The translations under genes and the position numbers were made by a program. From positions 45,209,946 to 45,273,945 of the forward strand of contig NC_079148.1 of the NCBI RefSeq assembly GCF_945859685.1: 64,000 nt of DNA, given 5' to 3'. Each line of letters begins with the position of its first letter. The first letter of the stretch is position 1. This document shows positions 55,677 to 64,000 of this stretch, piece after piece. The notes beneath the pieces are model-generated. The model did no database searches. It worked only from the letters and a program-made list of their open reading frames with translations, and was not told the origin of the DNA. This DNA is from Eupeodes corollae (taxonomy: Eukaryota > Arthropoda > Insecta > Diptera > Syrphidae).

Positions 55677-56552
55677 TATATAAAAAACACTGACAAAAAT
55701 GTTGTACCTTTTCGAGAAAAAAAAATATATTACCATCAAAAAATTGTATTTTTTTTTTGAAAAATCGAAGTGATAGTTTTTTTTTAAAGGAATATAAAAA
55801 AAATACTACTAAAAGTTTGTAAGAATTAATTTTCCACTCGAATGTGTTGGAAACAATTTAAGATATTGTCTTCAAAATTAAAAAAAAACTCAATGGGCAT
55901 TTTTTTGTAAACAAAATTAAAATCTGCATAAATTACTACACAAAAAACAGTACACTGGAAAAAACTAGCTTATTTTTGTTGACATATAAGATAGAATCCT
56001 TATATAAAACCATATTTGTTTAAGTAATGATAACTTTCAAAAATGCCACTAAAAATTGGTTAAAACTCAAATATTTCGCAAAGAACAACAAAAGCTTAAA
56101 TCAAACTTGTATTATTACGAGTATAAAGAAAATATTGCTTGTAACTATAAGTTAACTTTTAAGAAAAATGTAACTGACAACTTTTTTATTAAATTCAACA
56201 ACCAACAAAAACAACTTAAAACTGATAGTAAATGGTTTTTGACTCAAGTATCTTGAAAGCAAGTAAAGATATTGACTTCAAAATTTTTGTAATCTTACAC
56301 AAATTGTTGCTATCAATATCGGATTCCAATTGAAAGTCGTCAGTGTGGTTCGTATCCCAACCTTTTTAAATTCCCATAGGAAATTATTTTAATGGGTCCG
56401 ATTTGTCAAATTGAAAATTTTGACATTTCTCGACGTTTCAAGGTCGCTAGAGTCCAAAGAAAAGATTTTTAGAGAGATGTCTGTGTTTTTTAATATATTT
56501 TCAAAAACTTGAGATTATGGCTCCCATCTAATTTTCGCTTATAAGATATGTT
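55677..56552 (+). repeat. Repeat D segments (copies 6 and 7, end to start)
   Basis: Diverged D units to about 56,330, then a D 3' end (GTCAGTGTGGTTCGTATCCC) immediately followed, after a short T/A run, by a D 5' start (TTCCCATAGGAAATTATTTT, ATGGGTCCGATTTGTC, CTCGACGTTTCAAGGTC). The second copy is cut at about 56,552, where LINE-A begins. A head-to-tail junction of two D copies is therefore visible at about 56,338-56,372. Confidence 0.65.
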
Positions 56553-57895
56553 GATCTATTCAACATAGACGACGAAAGCCAACAATCTCGTCCTCCCGAC
56601 TAAGACGAAGTAAAGATTACCATATCTAAGCTGAAATCTAATAAAGCCGCTGGAGCGGAAGGCTTGAATGCCAAGCTCTTTAAAGCAGCTGGGGATAAGC
56701 TGGTTAGGAGCATGCACCAACTTATCTGTAAGATATGGTCGGAAGAAAGCATGCCCGATAATTGGAACCTAAGTATTGTTTGCCCGATCCTGAAAAAAAG
56801 AGACCCTCTAAACTGCACCAACTATAGAGGAATTAGTCTACTTAACATCGCCTATAAAATCTTCTCTGCCATAATATGTGAACGTCTAAAGCCCATCGTC
56901 AACAACCTGATAGGTCCTTATCAGTGTGGTTTTAGACCAGGAAAGTCCACAGTTGATCAAATATTCACATTACGGCAGATCCTGGAAAAAACTCAAGAGC
57001 ACCAAATCGACACCCACCATCTTTTCATCGATTTCAAGGCCGCATATGACAGCATCTACAGGGACGAGCTGTATAGAGCCATGTCTAGTTTTGGCATCCC
57101 TGCCAAGCTCGTCCGTTTGTGCAGGATGACCATGGACAATTCACGCTGCTCAATAAAGGTTGGAAACAACTTAACAGAACCTTTCGATGTCAACAAAGGT
57201 TTTAGACAAGGCGATGCGCTGTCATGTGATTTCTTTTAACATCTTGCTTGAAAGAATAGTGCAGAGCTCACACGTGAATACTAGAGGAACTATCTTTCAA
57301 AATTCTGATTTATTTCTAGCAATATATGCTGATGAAATTGACATAATCGGAAGAACTCAGCCCGATGTCAATGGAGCTTTTGTGAGTATTGAGGCAGATG
57401 CGGCAAAAATGGGTTTAATGGTTAATGAGGGCAAAACAAAGTACATGCTGTCGTCTAGAAAGGACATACAACACCGACGTTTTGGTCAAAACGTCACAAT
57501 CGACAGACGTAACTTTGAGGTAGTCAAGGACTTCGTCTACCTAGGCTCCGCTGTAAACGCAGAAAACAACACCAGCGCTGAGATCAAACGCAGAATAACT
57601 CTTGCTAACCCCTGTTTCTTTGGACTAAGAAAGCAATTGAGTGGTAAAGTCCTGTCTCGAGGGACCAAAGTGTTGTTATATAAGACCCTTCTCATCCCCG
57701 TCCTGCTATACGGTGCAGAAGCATGGCCTATGACAAAAGCGGATGAAAGCACCTTGGGTCGCTTCGATAGAAAAGTTCTTCGTGTTCTACGGTCCCGTAG
57801 AAGTGGAAAGTGACCTCACCCAACTTAGAACGCGAAACTGCAGACATCTAGCTAGGGACCGAGCTAGATGCAGAAGTTTGTTTCGTGAGGAGTAA
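56553..57895 (+). mobile_element. LINE-A copy 6, best-preserved reverse transcriptase
   Basis: Begins in the linker (FNIDDESQQSR) directly after a truncated repeat D and runs to the coding end near 57,890, then an A-rich tail. It lacks the endonuclease. Of all copies it has the fewest breaks. Confidence 0.88.
56664..57813 (+). pseudogene. LINE-A reverse transcriptase with one frameshift and an altered catalytic box
   Basis: First frame (to 57,239): RDPLNCTNYRGISLLNIAYK, GPYQCGFRPGKSTVDQIFTL, THHLFIDFKAAYDSIYRDEL (motif A aspartate), VNKGFRQGDALSCDFF (motif B). An extra T in a T run at 57,234-57,237, compared with copy 2, brings a stop. The second frame (57,187-57,813) continues NILLERIVQSSHVNTRGTIF, AIYADEIDIIGRT, where YADD is changed to YADE, then KMGLMVNEGKTKYMLSSRKD, VVKDFVYLGSAVNAENNTSA and LLYGAEAWPMTKADESTLGR. 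After 57,790 the RLRWLGHV block is deleted, going straight to GTGGAAAGTGACCTCACC. The two lesions make it inactive. Confidence 0.87.
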
Positions 57896-58324
57896 AATTA
57901 AAAAAAAAAAATCAATTGGATAGTTTTCTTACAAAAAATAAAAACCTAATTAATCAAATTTTTTTGTGAAGCTTTCGATAGCGACGATTGTTCGGAAGAT
58001 TTCATCAGATGATAAGAAATTGCTGAAGTTTGTGCAATATTATAGTTTTGTGGCTTAACATGTTTTTATAAAAAATCAACTTACTTAAAATTGCATTATC
58101 TTGAGATATTAAAAATGTGGCTTATCAAATTATGTTAAACCAATAATTGCAAAACCTTGTGAAATTGTATCATAAGTTGCAAAAGCTTATGAAAGCTTAG
58201 ATAATGGCTGAATTAAAGTTACACATACCCAGGACTCTACTTTTATATTTAGATGGTTTTCTATGTACGTACATATTTTACTTCAAAAAAACTTTACCAA
58301 AATAAAGCATTTTTAATAATTCTT
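57896..58324. other. Repeat D scrap, then AT-rich DNA
   Basis: A short D-like unit (AATTGGATAGTTTTCTTACA, AAAAATAAAAACCTAATTAA) follows LINE-A copy 6 to about 57,965. The rest is AT-rich with nothing recognised. Confidence 0.5.
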
Positions 58325-60215
58325 GAGGCTCAAAACTTTATTCTGCCAACTACGTGGGAAACGTGAGACCAGTCTTTTGGTGCAGTTTTTTCATCAATTA
58401 GAGAAAGAAATAATAAAAAAAAACATTCAGCATTTTGAATTAATTTTTCTTCGAAGCATACAATTAAAGAAGCCACCATCATTAATACAAAAAAAATCCA
58501 GACAGACCATGGAAATGATATATAAAAACAAACAACAGGACATCAATGACGAACATTGGAAAGGTACAATAGTAAAGTAGAAGAAAAATAAAGTCCACAA
58601 AAAAATACTGAACATATTTCATTCAACCAAATTCTGGAACATGGTATTATACCGCAAGAGTGTAAAGAGGCCTTAATTTTTCCGATGCACAAAAAAGGAA
58701 GTACACAAAATCCAGAGAACTACCGTGGGATAAGCTTTCTTAATGCATCATATAGAATATTTTCGTCAATTTTGCATCAACGACTCAATTAGTGGATAAA
58801 CGAAAACGGGTTGTTAAAAGAATTTCAAGCTGGTTTTAGGTTACTCTATCGCCGAAACTTTTCATCAAAACGGGAAAAAACTGTACAGCTTTTTCGTTGA
58901 TTTTAAAGCAGCTTTTGACGATGTGGATAGGCGAGCGCTAATCTACAAACTCTATGCACTGTGGATGTCTTCAAAGTTTGGAAAAGTCTTACAAAATCTG
59001 TATAACGAAACAAAGGCAGCTGTTTGGAATGGAGAGGAATTTTCGGAATGGTTTCAAACGGAAACAGGTGTTCGACAGGGCTGTACGCTGAGCCCTCTTC
59101 TATTCGCACTTTTTATAGAAGATTTAACGGAGTATATTTCTGGAGGAGTTGAGTTTGCGGGGACCACTATAAAGGCTCTTTTCTACGCTGACGACATAGT
59201 ACTTCTATCAGCAGCACCACAAACGCTTCAGTTGATGATCAACCAACTATAAGGTACTTTACCACGTGGAAACTCCAAGTGAACCTTAACAAATCGAAAA
59301 TACTGGTCTTCAGAAATGGAAGTGAAAGAAATAGTCAGAATGAAAGATGGTTCTTTAAGTCAATACCTATTGAGGTCGTAAATGAGTTTAAATAGCTAGG
59401 AGTATGTTTTTCAAAAAACTTAAGTATGGAGAAACATCTTAATGAAAAACTCTCTAAGGCCAAGAGTGCGATTGGAGCTACACGGAAAAAGTGTTTTGCC
59501 ACCAAAAGTATTGTGCATATCATTAAGTTTCGTGTATTTGAAGAAGTGTCGGAATCAGTACTATTTTATGGGTAGAAAAGTTGCTGAAATTTTTCACCTG
59601 CCGTCCAACACACCAAACTACGTAGTTGCATTAGAAACCGGTCTCTCACCACTCTTTATTCAGACGCTCAAAAGTCAGGTAGACTATGTTATAAAAGTTC
59701 TACATATGAACAATGATAGACTTCCAAAGAAAGCAGCTTTGCACGTAATCAACCGAAGTCTCAGTTGGTATGAGGAATTGCAGGAGCTCTGAACCTGCAT
59801 GTTGGAAATCTCAATGAATGGAGGGGTAAACTGTACGAACTTATTGCCTTCGTTGACGAGAAGCTTAGGGAGAAGTACATTGAAGATGCAGTCAGCTCTA
59901 ATCATAGACTATTCTACACTCAACTTTGTCATAATCTAGGCCCAAAAAACCACTTTAGAGATAAGAATTGTGTGGAAGAAATTTCAACGATGTTGAGACT
60001 GCGTGCTGAACTTCTTCAACTGAATTATATGCAACACAATCTCATGTAGTTTGTGTAACCTCAGGAAAAGAGAAGATGTTTTTCATTTAATAGGGAAATG
60101 TCCGGTTTTAATGGAAACTAGGCGATCCTTCTTCGGTTGCAACTTCTTAACTGAGGCAGAAATGATAGCCTATCTAAATACAATGGAGGTGAAAAAACTG
60201 TGAAGTGAATTCATG
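58325..60215 (+). mobile_element. LINE-E, a separate non-LTR retrotransposon fragment
   Basis: Single copy in this window, covering linker, reverse transcriptase, C-terminal region and a final zinc-binding segment. The endonuclease is missing. It is followed directly by a LINE-B scrap. Confidence 0.8.
58630..60190 (+). pseudogene. LINE-E reverse transcriptase and C-terminal region, broken
   Basis: Entry: ILEHGIIPQECKEALIFPMH, NYRGISFLNASYRIFSSILH (58,635-58,790). After a stop and a frame change, the core lies in SIAETFHQNGKKLYSFFVDF with KAAFDDVDRRALIYKLYALW (motif A), ETGVRQGCTLSPLLFALFIE (motif B) and IKALFYADDIVLLSAAPQ (YADD intact); the 58,923-59,252 frame holds most of this. Downstream (59,442-59,792): LPSNTPNYVVALETGLSPLF, SQVDYVIKVLHMNNDRLPKK. 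Near 60,043 comes CSLCNLRKREDVFHLIGKCP, a C-x2-C-x8-H-x4-C zinc-binding end typical of several LINE clades. Stops at 59,250 and 59,790 and other breaks. Confidence 0.78.
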
Positions 60216-60315
60216 ATTACTGCAGGGAGATACAGAGTGAGAGAAGGCATTCCACATTCGTGTAGTACGGCTAAAGAACGAATCTCTATACTTGTCAATT
60301 GACGTAAAGGGTACA
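60216..60315 (-). mobile_element. LINE-B scrap
   Basis: The plus strand reads GGCATTCCACATTCGTGTAG and TACGGCTAAAGAACGAATCT, identical or nearly so to the 3' coding region of copies 1 and 2. About 100 bp. Confidence 0.75.
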
Positions 60316-61614
60316 CTGATGAACTTTTGAATAGCTAAATGAAAAGTGACACACATTAAAACTGTGACTGGCTTGAATTTAAGAAATAATTCGTTCCAAT
60401 TTATACAAAACCCTGCCCCACTGTGAGACGGCAAGATCCCAGGGGATAAGATGTACAGAAAACACGGCATGGCGCTGGAATTGTTATCCACACTTTTGCC
60501 GCAAAATCTTTTTGTGCCCCAAACTCACCGCGACACTCAACTCCAACTGCAACCCCCCACCCAACGACAACAACCACAATTGCATCTTATCCAAACCGTT
60601 GTTGTCGTAGTGATGATGGAAAAAATACATCAGGAACCCACCAACAGATGGAGATAAAAATCACTGGAGCATGCATTGTGGAAACGCACATTCTATTTTT
60701 ATTTTTTGTGTTTTGAGATGTGCAATTTTTTGTTCTCACTTCTTTATGATGAACCTACCTAACTATAGATATGTTTTGTAGTAGTTGTTGTTTTTTTGAC
60801 TGACAAGTGGCTTAGTTGGTTTTTGTGATACAATTTTATAAGAACAAGCTGCCTCTTCTACCTCTATACCTTCATGCATATATTTAATTATCGCTTGGGA
60901 GATTATATCATCGCATGCTATTTTTTTTTTGTTCTTCATTTTATATTGTTTTGCTTGATGTCGTTGTTCAAATAAAGAAGGGGAGTCTTCTTCAAGTTCA
61001 AGAGTCTACCTACGTACATATGTGTGTGTGTTTTTTTAATTTGCATATAGAACCTATTTTTATAGAAGTTAAGTACCTACATGCCTTGACTCCTTGTGCC
61101 TATGAGTACCTATACCTTAACGTTGCTGCACTTTAATCAAAGTCATGTCTTGTAATGGAGATGGAGACACAATCCATTCAACCTTCGTGTCTTTAACATT
61201 TCTCTTAGAAGGTAGATAGGTACATATCTAGGATAGGTTTACATACTATATGATATGAACTTACCTTGTATTTGTTTAAAAAGTTAAAAAAAAAAATGTA
61301 TGTGACTTAAGGCCTCTGGTTAAGGTCAAGTGGCAAGTTATGTAGATATCTACGTTTTAAAAAACTATACAAATACAAAGGGTAGTATATTAAAGGTTAA
61401 ATGTACAGTATATAATTCTTTTTAGGGTTTTTTTAGTGATTTAATGATGTTAACTTTATATCTTAAAGGACTTTAAAAGTATAGTTTTTTTCTATGTACA
61501 ATTTTTTCAGAAGTCAAAATTTAACAATATTTACAAATTCTGTTTAAAATAAACTCGAATTCAAACTTGGTTTACATCATATACTCATTTTTGTTAAGGC
61601 AGATTTTAACTTAT
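60316..61614. other. Largely unique DNA, nothing recognised
   Basis: From 60,480 to 60,660 the sequence is C- and A-rich (CAACTCCAACTGCAACCCCC) with a Q-rich frame that I take as simple repeat rather than a gene. The remainder is AT-rich with TG and CTAC simple repeats. Confidence 0.5.
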
Positions 61615-61690
61615 CATAGGAAGTTCTTATAATCCGTTTGATTTGTCAAATTGAAAATGTTTTGATATTTCTCGATTCGATTTCTCGATT
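61615..61690 (+). repeat. Repeat D scrap (5' end only)
   Basis: ATAGGAAGTTCTTATAATCC then GATTTGTCAAATTGAAAATG matches the start of repeat D (compare 56,376-56,430). It ends within 76 bp. Confidence 0.55.
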
Positions 61691-61714
61691 TCTTATGCAA
61701 TTAAATTTTACTTT

Positions 61715-62288
61715 TTTCAAGCCTATTTGAACCCAGATGGATCCAAGACAAATAAGGGAGTTGGTAGAGGTGTGTACTCAGAAAAGCTTAATCTAAGCAT
61801 CTCATTCCGCCTCCCTAATCATTATAGGGTCTTCCAAGCTAAGAGAAAACGTGATATCAACTTCCGATATCCGTATCTTCTCTAACAGTCAGGCTGCTAT
61901 TAAATCTCTTGACGGTGTCTCAACCAAATCTCAAACGGTCCTCGATTGTCGATCGTCTCTTATGGAGATGGCGCAGCAATTTAACATTCACCTCTGTTGG
62001 GTGCCGGGCCACAGAGACATCACAGGAAATTGTAGAGGCGATGAACTCGCTAAAAATGGAATCGTCATACCTATTTCACCTGAAAGGGAGGAGAAAGGTT
62101 TACTGGTATAGCTACATGTAAACTCATGCTAAAAGAAAGAGCTTTTGGGATAGCAAATTCTAGGTGGCACAATTTACCAACATGCGCAGCCACAAAACTC
62201 ATAAGGCCTTCACTGGACCTAAAGCGCTCTATAGACTTTGGAATTTATTCTAAATACCATAGAATTACGGAGTGTCCAATGTTGTTGT
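61715..62288 (+). pseudogene. LINE-F RNase H domain, plus strand
   Basis: LNPDGSKTNKGVGRGVYSEK (first catalytic aspartate in DGS), VFQAKRKR (the expected QAE glutamate reads K), a frame change, then IRIFSNSQAAIKSLDGVSTK, where SDSQAA reads SNSQAA so the third acidic residue is lost, and LCWVPGHRDITGNCRGDELA with the conserved H and final D. The tail (SRWHNLPTCAATKLIRPSLD) is the usual sequence after this domain. RNase H removes the RNA from RNA/DNA hybrids in LINEs of the I/R1/LOA kind. Two of four catalytic acids are gone. It ends abruptly at 62,288, next to a piece of opposite strand. Confidence 0.78.
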
Positions 62289-63415
62289 TAGTCCACTGTG
62301 ACGAAGCTTTGAGGTGAATAGCAAAGCTTGCAGCTATTTGTTTGCTAAATATGTCAAGGGGTGTAAGGTAGACCAAGGTGTCCAGTGCCGCAGAAGGGGT
62401 CGTGCGAAGCGACCTGCTTATACATAGGCAAGCTGAAAGTTGGACTTTATTTAGCTTATCCCTGTTTATACCTTTCTCTAAAGCAGTCCACCATACTACT
62501 GAGAAAATGCTATTGCAACGTCGTCAGCCTATGCGGACTCTAAAACCCTCCGCATCCAGAATAGTAAGGATTTCATTCACCACTAGGTTCCAGAGGAGAG
62601 GGGATAGAACACCACCTTGCGGTTTCCCTCTACTAACGAATCGTCTACTAGAAGAGTTGTCCAGTTTTGAGTTAATTATTCTGCTAGTAAGCATTAAATG
62701 AATTAACTCCCGAAGCGAACTCTCTATATTTAGAGATGTTAGTGCAGTTGTGATTGCAGATGTGTCCACGTTGATAAAGGCACCTTCGATGTCAAGGAAA
62801 GCAACCATAGTGAACTCTTTATGATGGAGAGAATATTCGACGGTACGTACTGAAGTGTGTAACGCTGTTTCCACCGATTTACCTTTGCAGTAGGCAGAAG
62901 TCTTGTATCGATACTTGCCCTTAAATGGATATCAATCAATCTTTCCAAGGTCTTAAGAAAGAATGATGATAGACTTATAGGTCGTAGATCTTTTGGATTG
63001 ACTAGGGAGCATTTACCTAAACAACTTTAACTGGTAAAAATTCCCTCAAGGATTGGTGCAATTATGTCAGAAGTCTTTTGTAACTCGGCTAATATTATTG
63101 CATTTGGTCCTTCAGATTTAAATGGTTTGAAGCTGCTGAGAGCCCATTGTAGCTTATCCCTTGTGATCACACCTTGTGGATATGTTGTATTTGAACTTGA
63201 ACGTATATAATTGTTGAAAGTTTCGGTAAGAGAACTACCAGAAAAGTGAGTGTCCAATAGTAAGTTCAGTGATTCATTACTTGAATTTGTCCAGGAGCTT
63301 TGAATTTTTCAAGCAGCTTGGCATAGCTGGACTAGTTGAAAGAATTTTCCGTAACCTAGAGTCTTCAGAAGTTTCTTCTATCGTGCCACAGAAAGATCGC
63401 CAAGAAGCTATTTAA
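62289..63415 (-). pseudogene. LINE-F reverse transcriptase, minus strand
   Basis: Right to left: THFSGSSLTETFNNYIRSSS, ITRDKLQWALSSFKPFKSEG then PNAIILAELQKTSDIIAPIL (63,257-63,027); METALHTSVRTVEYSLHHKE, FTMVAFLDIEGAFINVDTSA (motif A, with the AFDNV aspartate read as I) and FVSRGKPQGGVLSPLLWNLV then VNEILTILDAEGFRVRIG (62,874-62,524, motif B); then VAIAFS (after the catalytic box), LRTTPSAALDTLVYLTPLD and IFSKQIAASFAIHLKAS near 62,300. In a normal element the RNase H would follow here on the same strand; instead it lies on the opposite strand. Frameshifts separate the pieces. Confidence 0.78.
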
Positions 63416-64000
63416 GTTTTTATTAAAAATATGTAGTCTTTAGGTTTTAACATCAATTTAATGAAAACATTACATTTCACACTACTCAGCACATTAATGT
63501 GCAGAGTTGAGAACACAGCACCTTGAGCAACTAGACTATGTAAGGTGATAACAACGTAAGACATTAATACAAGACAGAAGGACAGAAGAGAAAGAACAAC
63601 AGAAAGAAAAAACACATGACAACAGCACGCGGTAGGTTTCGAGACGGTTCCCCATCTTTCTACTAACCACGCTCACTGATGCTTGATTTCGGTGATCGAT
63701 GGGAACTGAAGCTTTATCAGTGACTAGGCCGTTGCCTATAATTGAAAACAAATGGAAAAATAATGTTAAAACGGGTTTTTCTGAATTTGATCACATATAT
63801 GTAGCTAAAATTGGAGTTCAGCGTTGGAGTGAGAACAACTAAAAAGTATTGATTTGTTTGTGTTACACAAAAAAAGCTTGATTCTAATGTAATAATAATA
63901 AAAATGTGCAGAAAATACTTTGAAAAACAATTTTTTGAAATTTAATTTTTTTACATATTATGACGTCATACCCCATAAGCATGAATTTAGAAAAAAATTC
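63416..64000. other. AT-rich DNA, nothing recognised
   Basis: No repeat family or ORF of note up to the window edge. Confidence 0.5.

Noticed and set aside
60451..60657. Q-rich 68-codon ORF
   Set aside because: Driven by CAA/CAG-rich simple sequence; no conserved block, no splice context.
61715..63415. Twin-priming inversion of LINE-F
   Set aside because: Twin priming leaves the inverted 5' part upstream of the 3' part; here it lies downstream.

Overview
The window looks like insect, most likely fly (Diptera), nuclear DNA. It is AT-rich, with introns or intergenic DNA that never resolves into a recognisable host gene, and it is crowded with broken transposable elements of kinds common in fly genomes: APE-type LINEs, Tc1/mariner elements, a tRNA-derived SINE and Ty3/gypsy pieces. 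The organism call is an inference from element types and base composition, not from a host gene.

Layout. 1-2.9 kb: LINE-A scrap, then AT-rich DNA. 2.9-9.2 kb: a nested stack. Repeat D is followed by a SINE whose A/T tail holds a complete DD41D mariner with an unbroken 361-codon transposase. Next comes LINE-B (minus), split by LINE-C (plus) with a 7-bp target duplication. 9.2-15 kb: mostly unique AT-rich DNA with repeats G and D and a mariner relic. 15-17.2 kb: LINE-B and a LINE-A end. 17.5-18.7 kb: a mariner relic split by a SINE. 20.9-25 kb: LINE-A, LINE-B split by a SINE, and a GC-richer LINE fragment H. 27.5-31.1 kb: LINE-A, repeat D and a mariner relic. 33.8-36.4 kb: LINE-A with its 5' part, and another mariner relic. 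37.4-39.9 kb: repeats G and D split by a SINE, then a Tc1-like relic. 41.8-44.5 kb: a gag-like fragment abutting LINE-A. 46.6-51.4 kb: the longest LINE-B copy, then repeat D split by a gypsy RNase H/integrase fragment with a probable 3' LTR. 52.9-53.2 kb: a 349-bp MITE with perfect 36-bp inverted ends. 54-57.9 kb: repeat D, a DD34D mariner relic, more D, and the best-preserved LINE-A reverse transcriptase. 58.3-63.4 kb: LINE-E, a LINE-B scrap, and two opposed pieces of LINE-F.

The parts do not form a pathway. They are layers of insertion whose relative order can be read from target duplications. The only clearly intact protein gene is the mariner transposase. The family letters (A, B, C, E, F, H for LINEs; D, G for non-coding repeats) are labels of this report.

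The most unusual content is repeat D, seen about eight times. It seems built from diverged copies of a unit of roughly 130-210 bp and is bounded by partly matching inverted ends. Several possible host exons, short ORFs and promoter-like patches are reported at low confidence.
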